A DNA stretch of 34,338 bases, taken from assembly GCF_000502835.1 (NCBI RefSeq), contig NZ_AYVL01000013.1:36679-71016 (forward strand), in the 5' to 3' direction. Every line of letters starts with the position of its first letter. Within the stretch, counting starts at the first letter, position 1. Shown here piece by piece: positions 1-6,611 of this stretch. The stretch comes from Mesorhizobium sp. LSJC280B00 (GTDB lineage Bacteria; Pseudomonadota; Alphaproteobacteria; Rhizobiales; Rhizobiaceae). A program made the position numbers and the translations under genes. The notes under the pieces are model-generated. The model was not told the origin of the DNA. It did not search any database and was given only the letters and a program-made list of their open reading frames with translations.

Positions 1-69
1 ATTCTCGATAAGGACCGGTTCAGCCAGGAAAACGTGCTGCTGCTGGCGGTCGGCAAGCAGCCGAAGTAG
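1..69 (+). CDS. Sugar ABC transporter ATP-binding protein, C-terminal end only
   Basis: Only the last 22 codons are present, reading in frame 1 to a TAG stop. The tail contains the stretch ENVLLLAVGKQPK, which resembles the end of RbsA/MglA-type sugar ABC ATPases, where a similar NILxLAxG tail is common. A ribose-type permease starts 23 bases further on, so the two are very likely one operon. The substrate cannot be told from this fragment, and the identification depends mainly on the neighbour. Confidence 0.5.
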   Translation: MLDKDRFSQENVLLLAVGKQPK

Positions 70-92
70 TTCGCAGGCACTGGGAGAAGACG

Positions 93-1088
93 ATGAGCAA
101 GAAAGATCTCGGCCTGCTGATCCTGATCCTGGTGGTCGGTGCGGTGGTGGCGATCATCAACCCGCGCTTCCTGCTGCCGATCAATCTCGCCAACACCTCG
201 AACCTGATCGGGTTGTTCGGCATCCTGTCGATTGGCCAAGCCTTCGTCATCATCACCGGTGGCATCGAATTGTCGGTCGGCTCGGTGGTTGCGCTGCTCG
301 GCGTGCTGTTTATCGACTTCATCGCCACGCGCGGCATGGCCTGGCCGGTCGCCCTGCCGCTGATCCTGGTGCTCGGCGGCATCATCGGGCTGGCGCATGG
401 CTGGCTGATCACCCGGCTCAAATTGCAGCCTTTCGTGGTGACTTTGTGCGGCCTGTTGATCTATCGCGGCGTGGCGCGCTTCTACACCGCCGACGGCACC
501 GCCGGCTTTGCCTTCGGACAGAACTTCCCGGAACTCGAGTTCCTGACGGCGGGGCGGTCCTGGGGCGTGCCGAACAGCTTCATCGCGCTGATCGTCATCG
601 CCGTCGTCATGTGGGTGGTGCTGCACCGGTCGGTGTTCGGGCGCTATCTCTATGCCATCGGCAAGAACGAGGAAGCGGCAAAATATTCCGGCATCCGCAC
701 CGGCCGCATCGTCATGGCCGCCTATGTCATCTGCGGCGTGCTGACGGCGCTGTCAGCTATCTATTTCGCCATGTACACACGCTCGATCTCGCCGGCGAGC
801 CACGGCCAGTTCTACGAGCTCTATGCCATCGCGGCCGCGGTGCTCGGCGGCTTCTCGCTGCGTGGCGGCGAAGGCTCGCTGATCGGCGTCCTGCTCGGCA
901 CGGTGCTGCTGCAGGAGCTGCAGAACCTCGTCAACCTGCTCGGCATCCCGTCCTCGCTCAACTTCGCCGTCATGGGCGGGGTGATCCTCATCGGCGTGCT
1001 GGTTGACCAGCAATGGGGCGTGTTCAGGGCGCGGCGGCGGATGCTGGAAGCCACACGCAAGGGCGTGGCGGGTGCTGCCGCTGAGTGA
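93..1088 (+). CDS. Ribose-type sugar ABC transporter permease
   Basis: This 331-residue, very hydrophobic protein belongs to the RbsC/BPD_transp_2 family, the inner-membrane channel subunit of carbohydrate uptake ABC transporters. The family hallmark GGIELSVGS is seen near residues 56-64, and a second conserved loop (AAAVLGGFSLRGGEGS) near residues 247-262 is the usual permease-ATPase contact region. Length and hydrophobic pattern (about 8-10 segments) are normal for the family. A GGGAGA ribosome site lies about 7 bases before the ATG. It follows the ATPase tail directly. The solute is unknown; no binding protein for this system is in the window. It is distinct from the inositol-type permease at 18926-20002. 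Confidence 0.9.
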   Translation: MSKKDLGLLILILVVGAVVAIINPRFLLPINLANTSNLIGLFGILSIGQAFVIITGGIELSVGSVVALLGVLFIDFIATRGMAWPVALPLILVLGGIIGLAHGWLITRLKLQPFVVTLCGLLIYRGVARFYTADGTAGFAFGQNFPELEFLTAGRSWGVPNSFIALIVIAVVMWVVLHRSVFGRYLYAIGKNEEAAKYSGIRTGRIVMAAYVICGVLTALSAIYFAMYTRSISPASHGQFYELYAIAAAVLGGFSLRGGEGSLIGVLLGTVLLQELQNLVNLLGIPSSLNFAVMGGVILIGVLVDQQWGVFRARRRMLEATRKGVAGAAAE

Positions 1089-1110
1089 CGCAAAAATAGC
1101 TGGATGAAAT

Positions 1111-1136
1111 ACGCCGACTGCCATGGCAGGTGGCGT
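1111..1136 (+). terminator. Stem-loop after the sugar permease
   Basis: The arms ACGCC-GA-CTGCC and GGCAG-GT-GGCGT face each other around a 12-base perfect palindrome (CTGCCATGGCAG), with one two-base internal bulge. It begins 22 bases after the permease stop. There is no U-run, so an intrinsic terminator is not proven; it may protect the 3' end of the transcript. Confidence 0.35.
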
Positions 1137-1186
1137 GAAAGAGTCAACCGGAGCTTCGCGACAGCAGTTCAGGTCGGTCTCTATTT

Positions 1187-1212
1187 GGAACGAAAACCCG
1201 TATCTGAGCGTT
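1187..1212 (+). promoter_or_regulatory. EcfG (general stress response) type promoter
   Basis: GGAAC at 1187-1191 and CGTT at 1209-1212 are separated by 17 bases. This matches the GGAAC-N16/17-CGTT consensus of the alphaproteobacterial general stress sigma factor EcfG/RpoE2. The start of transcription would fall near 1218-1220, shortly before the CGGAGG ribosome site (1230-1235) and ATG (1243) of the DUF2231 gene. Confidence 0.7.
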
Positions 1213-1242
1213 TATTTAAGCTTTGCTACGCGGAGGCGTTCC

Positions 1243-1773
1243 ATGCCCACGAATCCAGTTAGTACCGCCAAAGTAGGAACTCACCCCCTCCACCCGATGC
1301 TGATACCTTTTCCTGTCGCGTTTCTTGTCGGTGCGTTTGTCACCGACCTGGTTTTCTGGGGGACTGCCGATGCCTTCTGGGCACGAGCATCGATGTGGCT
1401 GATCGGGGCAGCCATAGTAATGGCCCTTATCGCTGCGACAGCCGGTTTTATCGACTTCCTCAACGAGCCGCGCATTCGCGCCTTGTCCGACGCCTGGTAC
1501 CACATGCTGGGCAACTTGACCGCAGTCGTTGTGGCACTGATCAATTTCTACCTTCGCTATGCTCAAGGCGCCGAAGCGGCGGTCCGACCATGGGGCGCGC
1601 TCTTGTCGTTCATAGTGGTCTGCATACTGCTGTTCACCGGCTGGAAGGGCTGGGAGATGGTCTATCGGCATCACGTTGCAGTTCTGGATACACCAGCGGA
1701 TGCGCCAGCGAAGCCTTCGACAACCACTGCCACGGATACTCGTCATGCTGGTCGGGACCGGCACGCCGCATGA
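1243..1773 (+). CDS. DUF2231 family inner-membrane protein
   Basis: This 176-residue protein has the DUF2231 signature near its N terminus (GTHPLHPMLIPFPVAFLVGAF), with two histidines beside the first membrane segment. About four hydrophobic segments follow (residues ~20-40, ~48-68, ~83-103, ~112-130), then a polar, Thr- and Ala-rich C-terminal tail. The start was set at 1243 because CGGAGG lies 7 bases before it; an in-frame ATG at 1123 would begin upstream of the stress promoter and has no ribosome site. The family's biochemical role is not established. The EcfG-type promoter suggests induction by general stress or in stationary phase. It appears to be a single-gene unit ended by the hairpin at 1830-1861. 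Confidence 0.85.
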   Translation: MPTNPVSTAKVGTHPLHPMLIPFPVAFLVGAFVTDLVFWGTADAFWARASMWLIGAAIVMALIAATAGFIDFLNEPRIRALSDAWYHMLGNLTAVVVALINFYLRYAQGAEAAVRPWGALLSFIVVCILLFTGWKGWEMVYRHHVAVLDTPADAPAKPSTTTATDTRHAGRDRHAA

Positions 1774-1791
1774 GGCCATAATCCAGAAAAG

Positions 1792-1807
1792 TGGATACCG
1801 GTTTCCA
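1792..1807. repeat. Short palindromic intergenic motif
   Basis: TGGATACCGGTTTCCA is a near-perfect 16-base palindrome (one mismatched pair). It resembles a short motif (AAAGTGGNNACCGGTTT) that I associate with Mesorhizobium intergenic regions. That is recollection, not a search result, and no second full copy was seen in this window. Confidence 0.3.
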
Positions 1808-1829
1808 AAAAGATATCGGTTAGACAAGT

Positions 1830-1861
1830 AGCGCCCATACCGAATGCATCGGGTGGGCGCT
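1830..1861. terminator. Terminator hairpin between DUF2231 gene and phnN
   Basis: The arms AGCGCCCA and TGGGCGCT enclose a second small stem (CCGA/TCGG), and ATTTTAG follows on the plus strand. It sits between two convergent genes and can serve both. The U-rich side favours plus-strand transcripts coming from the DUF2231 gene. Confidence 0.65.
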
Positions 1862-1864
1862 ATT

Positions 1865-2494
1865 TTAGATAAGGCCCGACATGTCGGAGAAGGCCATGGC
1901 CTTGCGCAGCATCTCGGCGAAGCGCTCGCCGGCCGCTTCACGAGGGCCGCTATTGTCGATCGAGGTGACACCCGGTCCGGACAGCGCCACATTGGCGCTG
2001 CGCGCCAGCCGTGCCAGCACTTCGCCGCGCGATTCGCGACCGCGCAATGCCAGCCGCTCGGCCAGGATATCCGGTGTAGCCGTGATTTCGACGACAGCCA
2101 GATTGGCGTAGCGTTCCCGCAGCGCCGGGATGATCGCGCGCGAGACGTTGGCGATCGCGACACGGCCGTTTGAGACCGACCAATCGACTTCGGCCGGGAT
2201 GCCATAGCGCAGGCCATGCGCCTCCCAGGAAATCGCGAAGGCGCCATCCGCTTCGGCCTCGACGAAGGCAACGTCGGCGAGCGTGTCGTGATCCTCGGTG
2301 GCCGCATCGCTCGGCCGGGTGATCACCCGGCGCACGAACTCCAGCCGGCTCTCGTCGGCAAACACGGCGCGCGCATAGCCGATCACCGTGTCCTTGCCGG
2401 CACCGCTCGGCCCGACGACGGCGACGAAGACACCGTCGCGGATCGGAAATCCCGTAGCGGACAATTCACGCTCGACCGATGCCGACACCATCAT
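1865..2494 (-). CDS. phnN: Ribose 1,5-bisphosphate phosphokinase PhnN
   Basis: PhnN phosphorylates ribose 1,5-bisphosphate with ATP to give PRPP, salvaging the ribose part of the C-P lyase pathway. The 209-residue protein has the guanylate-kinase-like P-loop GPSGAGKDT at residues 28-36 and the conserved VRRVITRP stretch after it. Length fits the family (about 185-210). Its ATG overlaps the phnM stop in an ATGA arrangement, showing translational coupling. The operon order on the minus strand is DUF1045, phnM, phnN. The C-P lyase core (phnGHIJ) is not in this window. Confidence 0.92.
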   Translation of the reverse strand: MMVSASVERELSATGFPIRDGVFVAVVGPSGAGKDTVIGYARAVFADESRLEFVRRVITRPSDAATEDHDTLADVAFVEAEADGAFAISWEAHGLRYGIPAEVDWSVSNGRVAIANVSRAIIPALRERYANLAVVEITATPDILAERLALRGRESRGEVLARLARSANVALSGPGVTSIDNSGPREAAGERFAEMLRKAMAFSDMSGLI

Positions 2495-3630
2495 GCGACT
2501 CGGCGTCCCTGCCGCCAGACCGTGCGGACGACCGGGACATGGTCGTCGACGCGCACGCGAACCAGATCGGCGCGCCGGCCGGGCTCGATGACACCGCGAT
2601 CGGTGAGGCCGACCGCCTCGGCCGGGTTCTTCGAGACCATCGCCACCGCCTGTGGCAAGGAAATGCCCTCGACCACGTCGCCGAGGAAGAAGGCTGACTG
2701 GATCAGACTGAAGGGAATGTAGTCCGACGACAGGATATCGAGCAGGCCATCGCCGGCCAGCGTGCGGGCCGAGACATTGCCCGAATGCGAAGCGCCGCGC
2801 ATGACATTCGGCGCGCCCATCAAAACGCCGAGCCCTGCCTTTTTCGAAGCCCGAGCCGCCTCCTCGGTGGTTGGGAACTCGGCGACACGGACGCCTTGCT
2901 CGATCGCTTCGTCGACATGGCCGACGGTCGCGTCGTCATGGCTGGCGAGCACGATGCCGCGCTCTTGGCAGGCAGCGGCGATGAAGCTGCGATTCGGGCT
3001 CGAGTTCTTCGCCGATTCCGCCATCCGCTTTTCGCAGAATTTCTGGAAATCGCGATCGGTCAGCTTCAGCTTGCGCTGGTAATAATAGGCATAGGTTTCG
3101 AGATCGACGAATTGCCGCTGTCCGGGCGCATGGTCCATCAGCGACGCCAGCCTGACCCGCTCGTCGCCGTCGAAATTGGCGAAGGCCGTGAGGCAGTCCG
3201 GCGCCGAAACCTCGCAACGCAGATGGAGGAAATGGTCGGCCCTGAGCCGGTCCTGCTGCACGCTGTCCTCGATCGCGTCGGCCAGCTTGCGTATGTCGGC
3301 GGCCGTCAGGTCGGCATCCTCGTCCATGCCGACACGCAAAGCGTCGAGCACGGTGGTGATGCCGGCGGTCGCCACCTGCGCGTCATGCGCGAGCACAGCT
3401 GCGATCGGGTTCCAGCGCACTTTCGGCCGCGGCGCGTAATGGCCTTCGAGATGATCGGTGTGGAGCTCGACCAGGCCAGGGATGATGAAGTCGCCGCCCA
3501 TGTCCTCGCCGCTGCGGCCGGGTCCGGCATCGATGGCGGCGATCATGCCGTCGCGCAGCACGATCGACCCTTCGACGATCTGGTCGGCGAGCACGATCCG
3601 GGCGTTGTCAAGAACAGTCTCGGCGGTCAT
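2491..3630 (-). CDS. phnM: Alpha-D-ribose 1-methylphosphonate 5-triphosphate diphosphatase PhnM
   Basis: PhnM is an amidohydrolase-superfamily enzyme that removes pyrophosphate from ribosyl phosphonate triphosphate during phosphonate breakdown. The 379-residue protein carries the metal-binding HTDH motif at residues 57-60 (within ELHTDHLEGHYAPRPK), and further conserved His/Asp residues (such as ASHDDATVGHV) in the second half. The start at 3630 was chosen over an in-frame GTG 14 codons upstream because an AAGGA-like site precedes it and the protein then begins like its relatives (TVLDNARIVL). It is followed by phnN with a 4-base overlap and preceded, 96 bases away, by the DUF1045 gene. Confidence 0.93.
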   Translation of the reverse strand: MTAETVLDNARIVLADQIVEGSIVLRDGMIAAIDAGPGRSGEDMGGDFIIPGLVELHTDHLEGHYAPRPKVRWNPIAAVLAHDAQVATAGITTVLDALRVGMDEDADLTAADIRKLADAIEDSVQQDRLRADHFLHLRCEVSAPDCLTAFANFDGDERVRLASLMDHAPGQRQFVDLETYAYYYQRKLKLTDRDFQKFCEKRMAESAKNSSPNRSFIAAACQERGIVLASHDDATVGHVDEAIEQGVRVAEFPTTEEAARASKKAGLGVLMGAPNVMRGASHSGNVSARTLAGDGLLDILSSDYIPFSLIQSAFFLGDVVEGISLPQAVAMVSKNPAEAVGLTDRGVIEPGRRADLVRVRVDDHVPVVRTVWRQGRRVA

Positions 3631-3711
3631 TTCAAGCAGTCCTTGCAGGATTTTGCAGCCAACTGGAACCAATTGGCGTCGTACAAATGCGGTTAGAACA
3701 AATAGTCATTT

Positions 3712-3745
3712 AGGCAGTTCTTCTGGTCAGGCAGTTCTTCTGGCC
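3712..3745. repeat. 17-base tandem duplication at the 3' end of the DUF1045 gene
   Basis: AGGCAGTTCTTCTGGTC (3712-3728) is followed at once by AGGCAGTTCTTCTGGCC (3729-3745), differing at one base. The second copy encodes the last residues of the DUF1045 protein and the first lies in its 3' untranslated region. Either copy alone would give the same protein end and an in-frame stop. Confidence 0.8.
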
Positions 3746-4434
3746 GGGCGGCGCCCGAGCGCGTGATGGGACAGCACCATGAACGGTGCGCCCGGTTCAG
3801 TTTCCACAAACAGCGTCAGCGCGTCCACCGCCACCGGCCGTTGCAGCACGTCCGCAAACAGGCTGTCGATTGCTAGGCGAAGACGAGGGCTTTCCTGTGA
3901 CGACACCCGGCCGGACAGCGTCATATGGAAGCGAAACGTCTCGAAGACATAGGGATAGCCCCACTGGCAGAGATTGCGGAACTCGTCGGGCTTCAGCGAA
4001 TCGGGGCTGCGCCGTTCGATCTCGGCTTCCGTCAACGGCGCGCGGAAGCGGTCGAAGTCGCGCACCACGTCGTCGGCGAAGCGGTTGAGCGCCGGCAGCG
4101 GTGCTTCCGGCAACAGCGCGAAGAAGCCGTCGATCTGGCTGACGACGAGGCGCGGGATCGTAACCACCGGCGTCGCCTCGGCAAAATCGTCGAGTGCTGC
4201 ACGAAGCGAGGTTTCCGTCTCGGTGGAGGCCAGTCTGAAGGGCGCCTTCAGTGTCGCATGAAAGCCATAGCGGCGCGCCGAGGCGGTATGGAAGGCAACT
4301 TCTGCCGCCGACAACTCGCCCGCAGCCTCGACCGGCTTTGTGGCGGCACCGAATGGGTCGCGGCCGAGCCAGTTGGCGGCGATCCGTGCCAGCGGTTCGT
4401 CTTGTCGGGGGGTGAAATAGATCGCGTAGCGCAT
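3727..4434 (-). CDS. DUF1045 phosphonate-metabolism protein, 2H phosphoesterase-like
   Basis: This 235-residue protein belongs to the DUF1045 family that recurs in alphaproteobacterial phosphonate operons. Two H-x-T motifs are visible: HAT at residues 59-61 (in YGFHATLKAPF) and HMT at residues 170-172 (in FRFHMTLSGRV). This pair, about 110 residues apart, is the mark of the 2H phosphoesterase superfamily, which opens cyclic phosphodiesters and processes 2'-5' or 2',3' phosphates. C-P lyase yields a 5-phosphoribosyl 1,2-cyclic phosphate that PhnP normally opens; no PhnP-like gene is visible here. I infer that this protein could take that step, but the substrate is unproven. It is first in the unit with phnM and phnN. 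Confidence 0.85.
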   Translation of the reverse strand: MRYAIYFTPRQDEPLARIAANWLGRDPFGAATKPVEAAGELSAAEVAFHTASARRYGFHATLKAPFRLASTETETSLRAALDDFAEATPVVTIPRLVVSQIDGFFALLPEAPLPALNRFADDVVRDFDRFRAPLTEAEIERRSPDSLKPDEFRNLCQWGYPYVFETFRFHMTLSGRVSSQESPRLRLAIDSLFADVLQRPVAVDALTLFVETEPGAPFMVLSHHALGRRPARRTA

Positions 4435-4547
4435 CGAAGTTCCTCGTCAGCCCCGCTGCCCATAGGCGATTTGCATGACGAAATGACGAAGCTGGTGATT
4501 GCTTCTGATAACAAAGTTGTCCAGGCGGGTCATTAGCCGACGATTTT

Positions 4548-4576
4548 TTCGCCTTGGACCAGCGGATGAAGGCGAA
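4548..4576. other. Stem-loop downstream of iolB
   Basis: TTCGCCTT and AAGGCGAA form an 8-base perfect stem with a 13-base loop between the end of iolB (4589) and the start of the DUF1045 gene (4434). The T-run lies before the stem on the plus strand, so on the iolB transcript the stem is followed by A residues. It is therefore not a canonical intrinsic terminator and may instead stabilise the 3' end. Confidence 0.4.
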
Positions 4577-4588
4577 GCGAAAAACCTG

Positions 4589-5401
4589 TTAGGCCTTCAT
4601 CAGCCATTCGTGCTCGGGCGCGTTGTGGAATTTCCACGTCCGCTTCGGTCCGGCCATGACGTTGAGATAATAGAGATCATAGCCGTGGCAGGCTGCGCAG
4701 GGGTGATAACCCTTGGGGACCAGCACGACGTCGCCATCCTCGATCGCCATCGCCTCGTCGAGCGAACGAGCACCGTTCTCGTCGGCATCGGTGTAGACGC
4801 GCTGGAAAGCAAAGCCCTGTGGCGGGTTGAGACGGTGGTAATAGGTCTCCTCGAGATAGGATTCAGCCGGCAGATTGTCCTGGTCGTGCTTGTGCGGCGG
4901 ATAGCTCGATGTGTGGCCGCCGGGTGTGATGACCTCCACCACCAGCAAGGAATCGGCCGGCTTGCCCTCCGGCAGGATGTTGGTGACATAGCGCGTGTTG
5001 GTGCCTTTGCCGCGAACCTCCTGGCCGAGATCGTCGGGCCCGATGACACGGACCGGCAGACCGCCGCCCAGTCCTGGCGCCGAACAGACGGCAAGTTCGA
5101 GATCGGTATCGGCGCTCACCGACCACTCCGACCCCTGCGGCACATAGACCGACCACGGCTTGCCCTCGAACGGCGACATGCGTTCGCCGAGCAAGCCGAG
5201 ATCCTTGCCGCCGGCCTTGGCCTTGCCCTTGCCGGTGACGAACACCAGGCAGACCTCACGATCCGCGGTTTGCCCGGAAGCGCTCTCGCCGGGCCTGAGC
5301 CGATGCAGATCGAAGCCGACATAGGTCCAGCCGGCGCTTTGCGGCGTCACATGGGCGATGCGGCCGTGGCCCTTATTGGCTTTGACGAGCAGTTTCGACA
5401 T
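4589..5401 (-). CDS. iolB: 5-deoxy-glucuronate isomerase IolB
   Basis: IolB is a cupin-fold enzyme that converts 5-deoxy-glucuronate to 2-deoxy-5-keto-gluconate in myo-inositol degradation. The 270-residue protein has the typical IolB core, including GGHTSSYPPHKHDQD around residues 158-172, with its metal-binding histidines. A later YYHRLNPPQGFAFQRVYT block and KGYHPC near the C terminus are also typical. The start at 5401 has AAGGA 6-8 bases upstream; an ATG two codons earlier (5407) overlaps the previous stop as ATGA and cannot be excluded. It is the last gene of the iolC-D-E-DUF3329-iolB operon. Confidence 0.95.
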   Translation of the reverse strand: MSKLLVKANKGHGRIAHVTPQSAGWTYVGFDLHRLRPGESASGQTADREVCLVFVTGKGKAKAGGKDLGLLGERMSPFEGKPWSVYVPQGSEWSVSADTDLELAVCSAPGLGGGLPVRVIGPDDLGQEVRGKGTNTRYVTNILPEGKPADSLLVVEVITPGGHTSSYPPHKHDQDNLPAESYLEETYYHRLNPPQGFAFQRVYTDADENGARSLDEAMAIEDGDVVLVPKGYHPCAACHGYDLYYLNVMAGPKRTWKFHNAPEHEWLMKA

Positions 5402-5403
5402 GG

Positions 5404-5622
5404 TCATTCCTTCGGTTTGGCGTCTGCCGATGGCTCGTCCTCGTCAGCCGGCTTGTAGAGGTAGAAAAACTGCCAGACGGCATAGCCGGCGAAGCCGAGC
5501 GCGATCACGCCCCAGAACGGCGTGCCGGTGGCGAATTCGATCACCGACCAGACCAGGCAGACCGCGACAACGGCGACGCGCCGCCACAGCGGCCGGAAAA
5601 ACGGGTGCTCGGAGTCTTTCAT
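5404..5622 (-). CDS. Small DUF3329 inner-membrane protein in the iol operon
   Basis: A 72-residue protein with a basic N-terminal stretch (HPFFRPLWRR) and two hydrophobic segments (about residues 15-33 and 36-54), ending in an acidic, lysine-rich tail. It matches the DUF3329 pattern as I recall it. AAGG is found upstream of the ATG. Its stop touches the iolB start region, so it is co-translated with iolB. No function is known. Its position between iolE and iolB suggests a membrane partner for inositol use, or simply a passenger. Confidence 0.75.
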   Translation of the reverse strand: MKDSEHPFFRPLWRRVAVVAVCLVWSVIEFATGTPFWGVIALGFAGYAVWQFFYLYKPADEDEPSADAKPKE

Positions 5623-5649
5623 CGGATCAACACCTTTCCTTGCGAACTC

Positions 5650-6567
5650 TCAAGCATTGGGAAAGCCCTGTGTCTCCACCGTATAGCCGGCCGCCGTCAT
5701 AGCCCGCATCAATTCCTTGTAGCCGACCTGCGCCATCTTGAGCGGCGGGTTCTTCTTCGGATCCTGCTCGGCCTCGACCACGAACCAGCCTTCATAGCCA
5801 TGGTCGGCGAGCCTCTGGACGATGGCGCCAAAATCCAGCGAGCCATCTCCCGGCACGGTGAAGGCGCCAAGTGCCACCGCGTCGAGGAACGATTGCTTGT
5901 TGCGATCCAGCTTTTGGATCACCTCCATGCGTACGTCCTTCACATGCACGTGGTTGATGCGCCGGTGGTGGTTGTTTATCGCGCGCAGCACATCGCCGCC
6001 GGCAAAGGCCAGGTGACCGGCGTCGAGCAGCAGCGGAATGCCTTCGCCCGAATAGCGCATGAAAGCGTCGAGCTCCGGCTCGGTCTCAACTACTGCCGCC
6101 ATATGATGATGGTAGGAGAGCGGCATGCCTTGCTCTGCACACCATTCGCCGAACTGCGTGAGCCGCCGGGCGTAGGCTTTCATCTCATCGTCCGAAAGCC
6201 TCGGCTTGGTGGCGAGCGGCTTGGAGCGGTCGCCCTGGATGGAGCGGCCGACTTCACCATAGACGATGCAGGGCGCATTCACCGCCTTGAACAGGTCGAT
6301 CATCGGCTGGATGCGATCCTTATTCCCCGATATATCCTCATTGACCAGCGTCCCGGAGAACCAACCGCCGCAAAGCGTCACGTCGGCCTCTCTCAGGATC
6401 GGCAGCATGATCTCCGGATCGTTGGGAAAGCGGCGGCCCATTTCCATGCCGGTGAAGCCAGCCGAGCGCGACTGGCGCAGGCACTCCTCCAGCGACACAT
6501 CATCGCTGAGTTCGGCAAGATCGTCGTTCCACCATGCAATGGGGGACATGCCCAGTTTGGCTTTCAA
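5650..6567 (-). CDS. iolE: Myo-inosose-2 dehydratase IolE
   Basis: IolE dehydrates 2-keto-myo-inositol (inosose) to 3D-(3,5/4)-trihydroxycyclohexane-1,2-dione. The 305-residue protein is an AP-endonuclease-2/xylose-isomerase-like TIM barrel. MKAKLGMSPIAWWNDD, SYHHHMAAVVETEPE, LLLDAGHLAFAGGD and HVHVKDVR contain the expected metal-binding Glu, Asp and His residues. The start codon is TTG at 6567, with GGAG 7 bases upstream; the ATG six codons later lacks a ribosome site and would cut the conserved MKAKLG beginning. It resembles rhizopine protein MocC, but the operon context favours IolE. Confidence 0.94.
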   Translation of the reverse strand: MKAKLGMSPIAWWNDDLAELSDDVSLEECLRQSRSAGFTGMEMGRRFPNDPEIMLPILREADVTLCGGWFSGTLVNEDISGNKDRIQPMIDLFKAVNAPCIVYGEVGRSIQGDRSKPLATKPRLSDDEMKAYARRLTQFGEWCAEQGMPLSYHHHMAAVVETEPELDAFMRYSGEGIPLLLDAGHLAFAGGDVLRAINNHHRRINHVHVKDVRMEVIQKLDRNKQSFLDAVALGAFTVPGDGSLDFGAIVQRLADHGYEGWFVVEAEQDPKKNPPLKMAQVGYKELMRAMTAAGYTVETQGFPNA

Positions 6568-6611
6568 GTCGTCACTCCAGTTTCAGACATTCGAGGCGCG
6601 TTCGCGGATGG

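Noticed and set aside
4475..4490. ATGACGAA repeated twice upstream of the phosphonate unit, a possible Pho box
   Set aside because: The repeats have an 8-base period; PhoB sites are direct repeats with an 11-base period. The CTGTCAT consensus is not matched.
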